Positions 50,542 to 59,609 of a stretch of 64,000 nucleotides of DNA are shown here, piece by piece. Position 1 is the first letter of the stretch. Every line of letters begins with the position of its first letter. The translations under genes and the position numbers were made by a program. The DNA comes from an uncultured Christensenellaceae bacterium (lineage in GTDB: Bacteria > Bacillota > Clostridia > Christensenellales > UBA3700): the NCBI GenBank assembly GCA_910588015.1, contig CAJUOK010000008.1:3957-67956 (forward strand), in the 5' to 3' direction. A model generated the notes under the pieces. The model did no database searches. It saw nothing but the letters and a program-made list of their open reading frames with translations, and had not been told where the DNA came from.

Positions 50542-51141
50542 ATGTTTTTAGAGGTGTTTTTAGGTTTTATTTTAGGTTGTTTATCATCTATAATAGTTTC
50601 AATCTTTTGGTATAAAATTTTAGTTCCTAAAATTATATTTGCTGATTCTATATGCAAATGTCGTTTAGAAAATAATCAAGGTTACGAGTATAAAATAAAA
50701 TTTAGGAATAATGGTTTAAGAGATATTTTTGAGATGCATTTATATTGCATACTTTCAATTCCGGATTTAGTCATTGAAGGTTCCACGCATACAGTAGATA
50801 TTAATTTAAGTTATAATTTCAAACCATATTTTAGACGAAGAGGAAAAAATGGTAAACTAGGACTTGATGGTGTAGTTAGATTATGTATGAATGATATACA
50901 AATGCTAGAAGAGTGTACACGCTCTATATATCCTAATGATATTATAGAAAAGGCCAAAAATCGGCAGCTTTCTCTTGATGATTTGATAAAAATTAAAGGT
51001 TCAAGTTATATTAATTTTTACATCATTGCTCATGATAAGTTTACTGGTAGTAAAAAGTTGTTTAAGTCTAAAGATTATACAATAGAAGATATAAAACATG
51101 GTCTTTACAAGTCAGGTGAACTGTATGTAGTACAATTTTAA
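50542..51141 (+). CDS. Membrane-anchored protein encoded with the ATP-grasp pair
   Basis: 199 residues. One N-terminal membrane segment ('VFLGFILGCLSSIIVSIFWY', residues ~4-24) without a cleavage site, then a soluble, probably beta-rich domain: 'NNQGYEYKIKFRNNGLRDIF', 'DLVIEGSTHTVDINLSYNFK' and 'SYINFYIIAHDKFTGSKKLF'. The topology could place the domain on the cytoplasmic side. I recognise no family. It starts 16 bp after the second ATP-grasp gene with a weak GTGGGAT-type site and is the last gene of the A+T-rich operon. Confidence 0.8.
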   Translation: MFLEVFLGFILGCLSSIIVSIFWYKILVPKIIFADSICKCRLENNQGYEYKIKFRNNGLRDIFEMHLYCILSIPDLVIEGSTHTVDINLSYNFKPYFRRRGKNGKLGLDGVVRLCMNDIQMLEECTRSIYPNDIIEKAKNRQLSLDDLIKIKGSSYINFYIIAHDKFTGSKKLFKSKDYTIEDIKHGLYKSGELYVVQF

Positions 51142-51372
51142 TATTTATATAGATTATTTATCGATAAATTTCATTACTCCACATATGTGGCATATTCATT
51201 TAAAGGCATTGGGGTTTTGGATAATAATTAAAAAAGCAAACTAAAGAGGTTTTAATATAGTATAAGTAATATTGTATTGTGTTTAGTAAAAAAATTGTAT
51301 GGATACAGCAAATATCACTTATATCGTTTAGATTAAAATTTAGAATTTCGCTGAAATATGCGTGTTATTTAG
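51142..51372. other. A+T-rich gap after the island operon
   Basis: No gene and no clear terminator. It contains short dyads such as TTTATCGATAAA (51158-51169) but nothing assignable; it likely marks the element-side end before the second tRNA cluster. Confidence 0.45.
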
Positions 51373-51401
51373 TTGACAATAAGATGTTGTTATGGTATCT
51401 T
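51373..51401 (+). promoter_or_regulatory. Promoter of the second tRNA cluster
   Basis: TTGACA (51373-51378), 17-bp spacer, TATCTT (51396-51401). Confidence 0.65.
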
Positions 51402-51471
51402 ATTATTGCTTGATGAACTGAAAAATTGTGATTTAAGTTTAAATTTTGGATAGGGCATCAAAAAGATATTT

Positions 51472-51555
51472 GCGGATGTGGCGGAATTGGCAGACGCGCT
51501 AGACTTAGGATCTAGTGTCAACGACATGGGAGTTCGAGTCTCTTCATCCGCACCA
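51472..51555 (+). tRNA. tRNA-Leu (anticodon TAG)
   Basis: Acceptor GCGGATG/CATCCGC, anticodon loop CTTAGGA, long variable arm as required for leucine tRNA, CCA encoded. Confidence 0.96.
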
Positions 51556-51566
51556 AAAGCAATTAT

Positions 51567-51641
<75 letters not shown>

Positions 51642-51650
51642 AAATAATAT

Positions 51651-51726
51651 GCGCCTTTAGCTCAGTTGGTAGAGCAAATGACTCTTAATCATTGGGTCCA
51701 GAGTTCGAGTCTCTGAAGGCGCACCA
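51651..51726 (+). tRNA. tRNA-Lys (anticodon CTT)
   Basis: Acceptor GCGCCTT/AAGGCGC, anticodon loop CTCTTAA, CCA encoded. As with the other tRNA-Lys, a broken integrase lies immediately downstream. Confidence 0.96.
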
Positions 51727-51753
51727 AAAGGCGGTTTTTAACCGCTTTTTTTT
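51727..51753 (+). terminator. Terminator of the second tRNA cluster
   Basis: GCGGTT/AACCGC stem flanked by A and T tracts, with eight T in the tail. Confidence 0.88.
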
Positions 51754-51833
51754 CTAAAATCGGCTTATTTTGATAAATATTTGAAAGGTTTTTAGTCAAA
51801 ATAAGCCTTTTTTATGTAAATTTTTGGGTACGC

Positions 51834-52885
51834 TTACTTTAAAAAGTCGTCAATCAACTGCAGAACTTCTTGATATTTCGACCTATATATGGAAATTTTC
51901 TCTTCTTCGGATAAATCGCCACGCAAAAACGTACCTTTGTCCAATTGCTCGGGGTGGGTATATGTTTGCAATGTCGTATCAATCGTCGAGTGTCCGAGCC
52001 ATAAGGATACAGTTTTGACGTTGACTTTCTCCACGCATATTTGAATCGTGCCGAACGTATGGCGCAGGTCGTGTATCTTATGCTTTTTGTATACTTCACG
52101 GAATTTTCGACCGATATTATCGTAGGATAAGTCGAAGTATGCGCCATTTTCAGCCGGCAGAGAAGATAATAGCGCCGAAACTCTCTTAACAAGTGGAATC
52201 GACCGTTCAGACAATTCCGTCTTATCACCGTGAATAGCAAGCACTTTATTTTGAGTGTCCACGTCGTTTTCAGAGACCTTTAAAGCCTCTTCTCGTCGTA
52301 CGCCAGTTAGGTATACAAATACAAAGTAGCATTTTTCCCGATATGTAAGCGCAGTGCTTGCAAAAACCTTACGGAAGAAGTCAGATTACGAGAACGCTTC
52401 GCCCTTATCCTGTATGTGCTTCATTTTTTCGATTGGAGCGCACGGGTCGGCTTTTATAAGCGACAGCGTAAGCGTCCTCTTGAACATATCGTTGAGTAGG
52501 CTTTGTACAACTTGTCTCCTACGGGTTTTGTCTATCCCGTAAAGGAAACTTTCAATCTCTTGCGGTTTGTACGTTGTGAGCGGTTTATTGAAGCTTTGAG
52601 AGGTAATACACTTAAAACTGCTTTCGATACTTTCGATAGTGTTTTCTTTACAACCTTGATTGATTTTATATGGCAAGTAACTATCTTCGTAAAATTCCGA
52701 TAGAAGCGGTGATGTTTTCCTAATTATTTCTTTTCTTTTGTTGCCTCATTAATTTTTTCTTTGAGTTTTTGCTCAATCTCTTCTTTGGTTCTGCCGTATA
52801 TGGAGCCAAGAGCATTTGAGCGGAATTCTATCAGACCGTTAGGACGACGTCTGACAGACCCTTGTATTTTTAGTTCAATTATCAT
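51834..52885 (-). pseudogene. Broken tyrosine recombinase (integrase), copy 2
   Basis: Reads as an almost complete integrase of ~350 residues. The N-terminal arm-binding part ('IELKIQGSVRRRPNGLIEFR', 'GSIYGRTKEEIEQKLKEK') starts at ATG 52885 with AGAGGT before it. It shifts frame in an A-rich run near 52730, continues with 'SPLLSEFYEDSYLPYKINQG' and 'DPCAPIEKMKHIQDKGEAFS', meets an in-frame TAA at 52388-52386, and resumes in the same frame with 'YFVFVYLTGVRREEALKVSE', 'HKIHDLRHTFGTIQICVEK' and 'LWLGHSTIDTTLQTYTH'. One frameshift plus one nonsense codon should inactivate it, yet all catalytic residues remain, so decay is recent. Closely related to copy 1. Confidence 0.88.
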
Positions 52886-52936
52886 CTCTTGTACCTCTCG
52901 TATTATTTCTTCGATTGTTTTTGGTTGAGAAATGAT

Positions 52937-53140
52937 TTATTGATACCCATTGCCTTGATTAAAGATTGAGAGAGCGGGGCAATTTGATTGATTTTGTAAC
53001 CAATATTGAACTCCGCTCTCGTGACCTGCACTGTAACCAAAGATTGCTGTTAAACGCAGCCTAATGTTGTGTGATTCGTTTGCTATACGTTGAGACGATA
53101 ATTCTATACCGTCTAGCTGTGCTTTGATGAATTCATCCAT
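52937..53140 (-). CDS. Small protein upstream of integrase copy 2
   Basis: 67 residues: helical first half ('MDEFIKAQLDGIELSSQRIA'), then a Gly/Ser/Asn/Gln-rich end. Not recognised. GGAGGT lies nine bases before the ATG, so it is probably translated. Its place upstream of the integrase mirrors that of the small gene next to integrase copy 1, and it likely belongs to the same kind of element. Confidence 0.65.
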   Translation of the reverse strand: MDEFIKAQLDGIELSSQRIANESHNIRLRLTAIFGYSAGHESGVQYWLQNQSNCPALSIFNQGNGYQ

Positions 53141-53317
53141 TGTACTTTTACCTCCAACAAGTAGTTTTATTGGTAAAAGTATATGATAAAAACAAGTAGT
53201 TACTCAACTATTGAATATATTATAAGTTTTTTCTATCTTTACATAGCTGTCGCAAGACAATTCAATCTTAAATGACAATATTTACAATAGGATTTCTTGT
53301 GTGTTTTGATTTTTATT

Positions 53318-54046
53318 TTAATAAAGAGCATCTACCATATCATAGAAATTCGATGTTTCGATAGAAAAAAGATATGTAGATGTGCTGTATTTTGAAGATT
53401 TCATATACACATTAATCGTCCCTTGCTGTTTAAGAATAGATATTATTTCGTCAACTTCATCAAAACTAATTCTATCTTCTCCCTGATGAATAGTTCCCGT
53501 CAAATAATGTTTAACGTTTTTAGTGTCCAACACAGTTATATCATATTTTTCTGAACTATAAATACCTTTTACAACTTGCGAACCATATTCATACAATTTA
53601 ACGTCTACCTTTAACAAGTCCATATTTTCAATTTGCTTGTATACAAGAATATAAGCGGTAAGTTTTGAATTCGTCGTTGCGCTATTGCTAAATGTCCCTT
53701 GAACTGTATCGCATCTAATGTATTTATGATTTGTAGGATTGTTAAATTCGTCGACGAAATAGCTCACCGACCAATTTCCTAGAGAAACGCCGCATCTGCT
53801 ACAAGTTCCTACGCTTGTAGTATGTCCCAATGCCTTTTGAGTTTCTATTTTTTCTTTATTACACCAATTACACTTATAGGTTGCATTTCCATTTTTTGTG
53901 CAAGTTGCGGTTGACGATACTTCTTCCCACGAATGTTCTTTTCCTTCTATGCAATCATTAATGCTACACCCAACAAACGCAAAACATAAAGCAAAAGTCA
54001 TAACGAGCGTTAAAGTAATTGCAAGTTTTCTAATAAAGTTTTTCAT
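53318..54046 (-). CDS. Lipoprotein with a Cys-pair motif domain
   Basis: 242 residues. Lipoprotein signal peptide with lipobox 'AFVGC' (Cys27). Next comes a short Cys-rich module, 'HSWEEVSSTATCTKNGNATY', 'KCNWCNKEK', 'GHTTSVGTCSRCG', of the kind repeated in surface proteins of gut Firmicutes (TCT..G...YKC..C). The C-terminal ~150 residues are probably beta-sandwich. GGAG precedes the ATG. Base composition and codon use look more A/T-rich than in core genes. Role unknown; cell-surface adhesion or sensing are possible. Confidence 0.8.
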   Translation of the reverse strand: MKNFIRKLAITLTLVMTFALCFAFVGCSINDCIEGKEHSWEEVSSTATCTKNGNATYKCNWCNKEKIETQKALGHTTSVGTCSRCGVSLGNWSVSYFVDEFNNPTNHKYIRCDTVQGTFSNSATTNSKLTAYILVYKQIENMDLLKVDVKLYEYGSQVVKGIYSSEKYDITVLDTKNVKHYLTGTIHQGEDRISFDEVDEIISILKQQGTINVYMKSSKYSTSTYLFSIETSNFYDMVDALY

Positions 54047-54246
54047 ATTGTATCTCCTAAAATTTTATTTTTCTCTTTGGTAAGTTTTTTCTATTGTTGC
54101 GATTATTAGTTTTTTACGTAGATGTTTCATTTTAAACTTCCAATTTAATTATAATATTATTGATTTGACAATGCAAGTGTATATGTAAATTTTATATATT
54201 TTTGCTAGATATTGTAAAATTTGGGTAATCTTTGTCGTAAAAACAG

Positions 54247-54275
54247 TTGACCCGCTATACTAAAAGTGATATTAT
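54247..54275 (+). promoter_or_regulatory. Promoter of the small lipoprotein gene
   Basis: TTGACC (54247-54252), 17-bp spacer, TATTAT (54270-54275). Confidence 0.65.
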
Positions 54276-54304
54276 TTATCTAATGTATTTTAAAGGAGAA
54301 CAAA

Positions 54305-54787
54305 ATGAAAAAGATTTTAATTAGTTTAATAGTTTTAGTAACGGTATTATCGATTTTTTGCTGCGTAGCTTGTACTCCTCAAGATAAGTTTGAGCAAGTA
54401 GTTAAGTGCGCCGGCAAAGTACGCGATATGATGGAATGTCCAGACACTTTCTATATATCTTCCGATTGCGGATACCAATTGGGATATGAGGATAACTTTA
54501 ATGTTTACATCGCCATTCAATTTTATTCAGAAACAGCCCAAGGCGAGGAAATATGGGATGTCGCTTATTTTGTAAACGGTTCTTTCGTCGGTTTTGAAAG
54601 CAACTATGATGACGGCACGTATAAGCAGTGGTCAGATTCAAAACAGCTTTCGTTTTTGGAATCTTCTTTGATTTATATCGACGGCTATTATAGCGAAGTT
54701 TATTCAAAAGAAGAAGTCAACGGTGCGCTTGGTATCGAAGTATCTGGCGAAGCAGATAGCGGCACGGAAGATGGCTCCGGAGAATAA
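54305..54787 (+). CDS. Small secreted lipoprotein of unknown function
   Basis: 160 residues. Lipoprotein signal peptide with lipobox 'CCVAC' (Cys23 likely acylated). The mature part is acidic with a single domain of ~110 residues ('DTFYISSDCGYQLGYEDNFN', 'IWDVAYFVNGSFVGFESNYD') and an acidic, Gly/Ser-rich tail. I recognise no family. AAAGGAG precedes the ATG and a terminator follows, so it is a single-gene unit. Confidence 0.82.
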   Translation: MKKILISLIVLVTVLSIFCCVACTPQDKFEQVVKCAGKVRDMMECPDTFYISSDCGYQLGYEDNFNVYIAIQFYSETAQGEEIWDVAYFVNGSFVGFESNYDDGTYKQWSDSKQLSFLESSLIYIDGYYSEVYSKEEVNGALGIEVSGEADSGTEDGSGE

Positions 54788-54820
54788 TTTAGTCGCTTAA
54801 TCATAAACTGGAATTAATTA

Positions 54821-54856
54821 AATAGCGCGCTAACATTTTAGGTCGGCGCGCTATTT
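54821..54856. terminator. Terminator between convergent genes
   Basis: AATAGCGCGC pairs with GCGCGCTATT around a 14-base loop; the 3' arm overlaps the stop of the converging minus-strand gene. Confidence 0.78.
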
Positions 54857-55354
54857 TACGTAATATACCAAGGTCAAATTTGAATTTATAATTTTTTGTC
54901 TATTAGTCTTGCGATAACCCAACTTTTCGTAAAAACGGCATAATGTAGGCTCTTGCAGTATTGTCTCGACTTTCCAATTTGTTGAACCGTGCATCGCCTC
55001 GGCAAGTTTTATTGCGCAACGCGCATAACCTTGTTTGCGATATTTAGGTAATATAAATATAGGGGAGATTAGTTTTTTTCCGATTTTTCTATCGATTATT
55101 CTTATAGCGCCGACGGGCGTTTCGCCGAGATTTATCAAATAAAAGTATGAACCGCGTTGCTTTAATTTTTTGATAATTCTGTCCAAGTTTTCTGCGCCGG
55201 GATTGGTATCGAAATCTTGATATTTATTAAGAAGATTTTCAAATGCCGTAATTTGCATTTCAAGAATTTGATTTGCGTTGTCTAAGTTGGCTCTTTTGAG
55301 CGTGATATCCTGTTTATTTGAAGATGAATTTTTAAATTCTGTTGAAGATTTCAT
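54851..55354 (-). CDS. GNAT family N-acetyltransferase
   Basis: 167 residues. The GNAT core is seen in 'GETPVGAIRIIDRKIGKKLI', 'SPIFILPKYRKQGYARCAIK' (acetyl-CoA-binding Q/RxxGxA-type loop) and 'PTLCRFYEKLGYRKTNR'. The first ~18 residues are a Ser/Asn-rich extension. The acceptor substrate cannot be predicted. An AAGG site lies before the ATG. It is divergent from the flavoprotein gene. Confidence 0.87.
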   Translation of the reverse strand: MKSSTEFKNSSSNKQDITLKRANLDNANQILEMQITAFENLLNKYQDFDTNPGAENLDRIIKKLKQRGSYFYLINLGETPVGAIRIIDRKIGKKLISPIFILPKYRKQGYARCAIKLAEAMHGSTNWKVETILQEPTLCRFYEKLGYRKTNRQKIINSNLTLVYYVK

Positions 55355-55418
55355 AAATTACCTTAATCTTGGAATGATTATAACACAATTTTAATTCAAA
55401 GTCAATTTTGGATATCGT

Positions 55419-55447
55419 TTGCAATTGCTCTTCAACTTTGGTAAGAT
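55419..55447 (+). promoter_or_regulatory. Leaderless promoter of the flavoprotein gene
   Basis: TTGCAA (55419-55424), 17 bp, TAAGAT (55442-55447), six bases, ATG at 55454. The boxes are weaker than at other leaderless genes but the spacing is identical. Confidence 0.6.
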
Positions 55448-55453
55448 AGAGAT

Positions 55454-56494
55454 ATGAGTATTGATTATGACGTAATCGTTGTCGGGGCAGGACCGACGGG
55501 CGCGACTTGCGCAAAAATTTTGGCGGAAAGAGGTCTTTGCGTTTTGGTTGTTGAAAAAGACAAATTGCCGAGATATAAATCTTGTTCGGGTATGATAATA
55601 GCAAAGACGTCAGCATTGGTCAAACAGTATTTCGGTTGCGAGATACCGGACAGCGCGAAATGCACGCCGTTTGATAATTTCGGTATGGTATTCGTCAACG
55701 ACGAGGGATTGGAGTATAAATTTGAACAGCGAGGTTTCAACGTGTGGCGAAGCAAGTTTGACAACTTTCTATCGGATAAGGCAAAAGAAAGCGGAGCGCA
55801 GATAATCGACGGAGTGAGCGCGATTTCTTGCGTAGATAGCGGAGATAGCGTCGAAGTGTTTTTTTCGGATAAAAGCATAGGAAGTAAGAGAGCTAAATAT
55901 CTTATAGATTGCGAAGGCGCGTTGGGAGCGCTTAAACGGAGTATTACCAATTGCGACAAGGATTATATCATAACCTATCAGGCGTTTTACGAGGGAGAAA
56001 TAAATCTCGACCCACACTATTTTTACGCATATCTTCAACGGGAATTCTCTCAATACGACGCTTGGTTCAACGTGAAGGACGGTATGCTCGTGCTTGGAGT
56101 AGCGGTGGAAGATATAAATCAAATAAAGCATTACAACGATAAATTCATAAGCTATATGCAACAAAATCACGGTTTAAAGATTGACAAAAAAGTCAAAGAA
56201 GAAAAGTGGATTATGCCGCGAATACGACGCGATTTCAAAATCGACTACGGCGTTGGACGGATTTTGTTTGCAGGAGAAGTTGCAGGTTTTCTCAATCCTA
56301 TGGGCGAGGGTATATCTTGCGGAATGGAGAGCGGATATTTGGCGGCTTGCGCGGTTGCGGATAATTTTGAAAGTTGCAAAGACGTGTTGGCGGCATATCG
56401 TCAAAGCTGTGGGGATTTACATTCGTATATGCAAAGACAGTGGCATCTTACGGCGTTGATGTCAAGTAAGTTTCAACATATGAAAATGCGGTAA
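55454..56494 (+). CDS. FAD-dependent oxidoreductase, geranylgeranyl-reductase-like
   Basis: 346 residues. The FAD-binding Rossmann motif is at the N-terminus ('DVIVVGAGPTGATCAKILAE') with the acidic ribose ligand in 'LVVEKD'; 'YKSCSGMI' and 'GRILFAGEVAGFLNPMGEGI' (second FAD motif, GD/GE-type) match the geranylgeranyl reductase/FixC-like group. Family members reduce isoprenoid double bonds or hydroxylate aromatic compounds. No Shine-Dalgarno site is present; the promoter geometry points to a leaderless mRNA. No lipid-biosynthesis neighbour helps to fix the substrate. Confidence 0.87.
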   Translation: MSIDYDVIVVGAGPTGATCAKILAERGLCVLVVEKDKLPRYKSCSGMIIAKTSALVKQYFGCEIPDSAKCTPFDNFGMVFVNDEGLEYKFEQRGFNVWRSKFDNFLSDKAKESGAQIIDGVSAISCVDSGDSVEVFFSDKSIGSKRAKYLIDCEGALGALKRSITNCDKDYIITYQAFYEGEINLDPHYFYAYLQREFSQYDAWFNVKDGMLVLGVAVEDINQIKHYNDKFISYMQQNHGLKIDKKVKEEKWIMPRIRRDFKIDYGVGRILFAGEVAGFLNPMGEGISCGMESGYLAACAVADNFESCKDVLAAYRQSCGDLHSYMQRQWHLTALMSSKFQHMKMR

Positions 56495-56531
56495 AACCGA
56501 CTCGTCGGATTTGCATCGTCGGAGCCGGTTT
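56494..56531 (+). terminator. Terminator-like hairpin after the flavoprotein gene
   Basis: AAACCGACTC pairs with GAGCCGGTTT (one mismatch); the T-tract is short, so termination is uncertain. Confidence 0.5.
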
Positions 56532-56551
56532 CACTGTATTAGGTATGTATA

Positions 56552-57430
56552 TTAGAAAAAGTCGTTTTTAGTTGTGTCTCGGCTATCGTCATAGCCATTG
56601 TCGACGTCGCCGTATTTATTGCAGTTTATCGGAGGCGGGCATATTACTTTGTTAAAAGTCTCAATTGCCGCGTTGCGATATTCTTTATAATGTTTTGCGT
56701 AATATATTATTATCGACGTCAGCGCAGCGAAGGCAATAACGCCTCCTATGATAGAAAGCCACCATACGTTGTTTATAATACAGCCGGCTAGAACCAACGC
56801 AATTCCTACAGTCATAGGGATAAGCAAATACATAATTTTTTCATATTGCTTTTTCAAGTTATCGCTTACGTATTGATTTTCTTCGGCGTCTAATCCTAGT
56901 TTAAAGCCGTCGATATAGTGTCTGGCTTTTCGTAAATCAGAGCATTTAAGACAGTATGCAGTTCCTTGACATTCCAATATCACTTTGCCCCAAAGTCTGC
57001 ACATATCGTAACTGTCCGGCGTGTTAGCGATTTTGTTTTGAGCCAATAGTTTATTGTATATCAAAGACGCAAACTTATAATTGTCAAGCTCGTCCGCAAG
57101 TAATTCGAGATAATGTTCTTTGCTTGCTTTTATATACATTTTTTTGCCTATAAATATCAAATTAGGCGACTGCTTAAATTTGATATGAGTTGTTACTATA
57201 TAAATAACGATTGCGGCAAAGAGCGTCAAACTTATTAAACTCGCCGTAAACAATCCCGAGCTTCGTTCATTTGCGTTTACTGAGATAAGCAAGAAAACCA
57301 TACCAAAACCAAACGTATATATCAACAAAGTTGTAAAAACTCTGCCAAGATTCAGCATTGTTGACGTGACGTTTGCTGCATTGGTCTTGTTGCACATTAA
57401 TTGCATATCTTTTTTATCTATCGTCTTCAT
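56552..57430 (-). CDS. Four-segment membrane protein of unknown function
   Basis: 292 residues. Two hydrophobic segments near the N-terminus (about 28-50 and 60-82), a soluble middle of ~115 residues with several Cys and helix-rich sequence ('ELLADELDNYKFASLIYNKL', 'YCLKCSDLRKARHYIDGF'), two more segments (about 198-245) and a hydrophilic tail with Cys-Pro-Pro-Pro and many Asp. Not recognised. A GAGGG ribosome binding site precedes the ATG. A palindrome resembling the one before the cation exchanger lies ~90 bp upstream. Confidence 0.75.
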   Translation of the reverse strand: MKTIDKKDMQLMCNKTNAANVTSTMLNLGRVFTTLLIYTFGFGMVFLLISVNANERSSGLFTASLISLTLFAAIVIYIVTTHIKFKQSPNLIFIGKKMYIKASKEHYLELLADELDNYKFASLIYNKLLAQNKIANTPDSYDMCRLWGKVILECQGTAYCLKCSDLRKARHYIDGFKLGLDAEENQYVSDNLKKQYEKIMYLLIPMTVGIALVLAGCIINNVWWLSIIGGVIAFAALTSIIIYYAKHYKEYRNAAIETFNKVICPPPINCNKYGDVDNGYDDSRDTTKNDFF

Positions 57431-57520
57431 TTTTCCGCCCTCTCGATATTTATTACATCTATATTATATTTCTTTGTGTCATCTCCAATCAATATGATTT
57501 TCGGTAATGTTTTGCAGATA

Positions 57521-57539
57521 ATATGTAGATTTTACATAA
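57521..57539. promoter_or_regulatory. Palindrome similar to the one at 17.6 kb
   Basis: ATATGTAGATTTTACATAA matches the perfect palindrome at 17596-17614 at 17 of 19 bases. It lies between the start of the membrane-protein gene and the end of typA. Confidence 0.4.
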
Positions 57540-57619
57540 ATTACAATACGGCTGATTTACCGTTAGGAAAAGCGTAATTAAAGTTGCGGCTAAAGACAGG
57601 GGAGCGATAATATTTTGGA

Positions 57620-57660
57620 TATAAATAAAGACGGCGTACCTTATTTAATAAAGTACGCCG
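57620..57660 (-). terminator. Terminator of typA
   Basis: Read on the minus strand, CGGCGTAC and GTACGCCG flank an A/T loop that is itself palindromic, followed by a T-rich tail. Confidence 0.78.
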
Positions 57661-57682
57661 AAATAAATTGTCAAAAACTCTA

Positions 57683-59506
57683 TCAAAGATTCTTTTTTAG
57701 TTTTGCCTCGTGTTTGAGTCTTAAATCTTTTGACAGTATTGTCTTTCTCAGTCTTATGCTTTTAGGCGTTACTTCAACGAGTTCGTCGTCGGCAATAAAC
57801 TCCAAGCACTGTTCAAGAGACATTACAGTAGGAGTGATGAGCTTCAAAGCTTCTTCGCTTCCGCTTGCGCGGTTGTTGGTGAGTTGCTTTTTCTTGCAGA
57901 CGTTGACAACCATATCTTCCTCGCGGGAATTGACTCCGACTATCATACCTTCGTATACGTTGACGCCTGCGCCGATAAACAGGTTGCCTCTTTCTTGAGC
58001 GTTGAAAAGACCGTATGAAGTCGTTGCGCCGTCTTCCCAAGCGACAAGCGAACCGCGGTTGCGCTCTTGCACTTCGCCCTTATAAGGCTCGTATCCTTTG
58101 AGAACGTGGTGCATTACGCCGAAGCCTCTGGTGTCGGTCAGCATTTCGCTGCGATAACCTATAAGACAGCGAGAGGGGATATCAAATTCTAGTTTTGTGC
58201 CGCCTCTTTCGTCTGGCGTCATATTCTTTAGGTCGCCTTTTCTTGCGCCGATTTTATTCATTACCGCGCCGACGTATTCTTCGGGTACGTCGACAATAAG
58301 TTCTTCCATAGGTTCGCAAAGCACTCCGTCTATGGTTTTGAATATTACCTTAGGACGGGATACCGAGAATTCATAGCCCTCTCTGCGCATTGTTTCTATT
58401 AATATGGACAAATGCAGTTCGCCTCTGCCGAATACCTTGAAGCTGTCTGCCGAATCTGTCTCTTCGACGCGCATAGAGACGTTGGTCTCAACCTCTTTGA
58501 AAAGTCTTGCGCGCAAATGACGGGAAGTGACGTATTTTCCTTCTTTGCCGGCAAAAGGAGAATTGTTGACCATAAAGAGCATTGACAAAGTCGGCTCGTC
58601 AATCTTGACGAAAGGCAGAGCTTCTATTTTGTCAACGTCGCATATTGTTTCGCCAATATTGAGGTTGTCCACGCCGCTTATAGCGACAATGTCGCCCACG
58701 CTTCCGCTTGCGCATTCGACTCTTCTCAAGCCTTCGAATTGATATAACTTGGATATCTTCGCTTGATGACGCGTGCCGTCGGTGTGGCATATTATTGCTT
58801 GCTGACCGCTAGTTATTTTGCCTCTTGCAATTCTTCCTATGCCGATTCTGCCTACGTATTCGTCATAATCTATGTTGCATATAATTGCCTGCAAACCGTC
58901 TTCGACGTCGCCTTCGGGGCAGGGTATTTGCTCTATTATTGTATCGAGAAGGGGAGTCATATCCTTGCCGACTTCGCCTATTTTGAGACTTGCCCAGCCT
59001 TGTTTTGCGCTTGCCATAACGGTGACAAAATCGAGTTGGTCATCGTTTGCTCCGAGTTCTATAAACAAATCTATCAGTTGGTCTATCACTTGATTGGGGT
59101 CTCCGCCTCTGTCGACTTTGTTTATTACGACGACGGCTTTTTTGTTGAGCCCCAGCGCTTTTTTAAGCACGTAACGCGTCTGCGGCATACAGCCTTCGAC
59201 AGCGTCCACAAGCAACAGCACGCCGTCTACCATTGACAGTATGCGTTCTACCTCGCCGCCGAAGTCGGCGTGCCCGGGGGTGTCGATAATATTGATTTTT
59301 ACGCCTTTGTAGTGAACCGCAGTGTTTTTTGCAAGTATCGTTATGCCTCTTTCTCTTTCAATATCGCCGTTGTCCATAACTCTGTCCACAACGGCTTCGT
59401 TGGTGCGAAAAACACCGTTTTGTCGGAGAAGTTGGTCGACCATAGTCGTTTTGCCGTGGTCGACGTGAGCGATTATCGCAATGTTTCTCAAATCTTGTCT
59501 TTTCAT
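57683..59506 (-). CDS. typA: Translational GTPase TypA/BipA
   Basis: Ribosome-binding GTPase of 607 residues that assists 50S assembly and stress or cold adaptation. G motifs are 'AHVDHGKTT' (G1), 'RERGITI' (G2), 'DTPGHADF' (G3) and 'NKVDR' (G4). The C-terminal half carries the EF-G-like domains and the TypA-specific region ('DTRGFGVMHHVLKGYEPYKG', 'SYGLFNAQERGNLFIGAG', 'TPKSIRLRK'). AAGG lies eight bases before the ATG. The gene is followed by a terminator and forms its own unit. Confidence 0.97.
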   Translation of the reverse strand: MKRQDLRNIAIIAHVDHGKTTMVDQLLRQNGVFRTNEAVVDRVMDNGDIERERGITILAKNTAVHYKGVKINIIDTPGHADFGGEVERILSMVDGVLLLVDAVEGCMPQTRYVLKKALGLNKKAVVVINKVDRGGDPNQVIDQLIDLFIELGANDDQLDFVTVMASAKQGWASLKIGEVGKDMTPLLDTIIEQIPCPEGDVEDGLQAIICNIDYDEYVGRIGIGRIARGKITSGQQAIICHTDGTRHQAKISKLYQFEGLRRVECASGSVGDIVAISGVDNLNIGETICDVDKIEALPFVKIDEPTLSMLFMVNNSPFAGKEGKYVTSRHLRARLFKEVETNVSMRVEETDSADSFKVFGRGELHLSILIETMRREGYEFSVSRPKVIFKTIDGVLCEPMEELIVDVPEEYVGAVMNKIGARKGDLKNMTPDERGGTKLEFDIPSRCLIGYRSEMLTDTRGFGVMHHVLKGYEPYKGEVQERNRGSLVAWEDGATTSYGLFNAQERGNLFIGAGVNVYEGMIVGVNSREEDMVVNVCKKKQLTNNRASGSEEALKLITPTVMSLEQCLEFIADDELVEVTPKSIRLRKTILSKDLRLKHEAKLKKNL

Positions 59507-59609
59507 ATTATATACCTTAAAATTTATTTCTAATTTATTTAAGTAGCGTTGCCGTCTACTCGTTTGTTTGCATTAAATTCTGGCGTTAATTCAGCTCAAT
59601 GAATAATAT

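Noticed and set aside
52386..52388. In-frame TAA in the integrase as possible stop-codon reassignment
   Set aside because: TAA ends many intact genes in the window (pflB, dnaD-like, rpsI and others), and the same integrase also has a frameshift, so it is a pseudogene.
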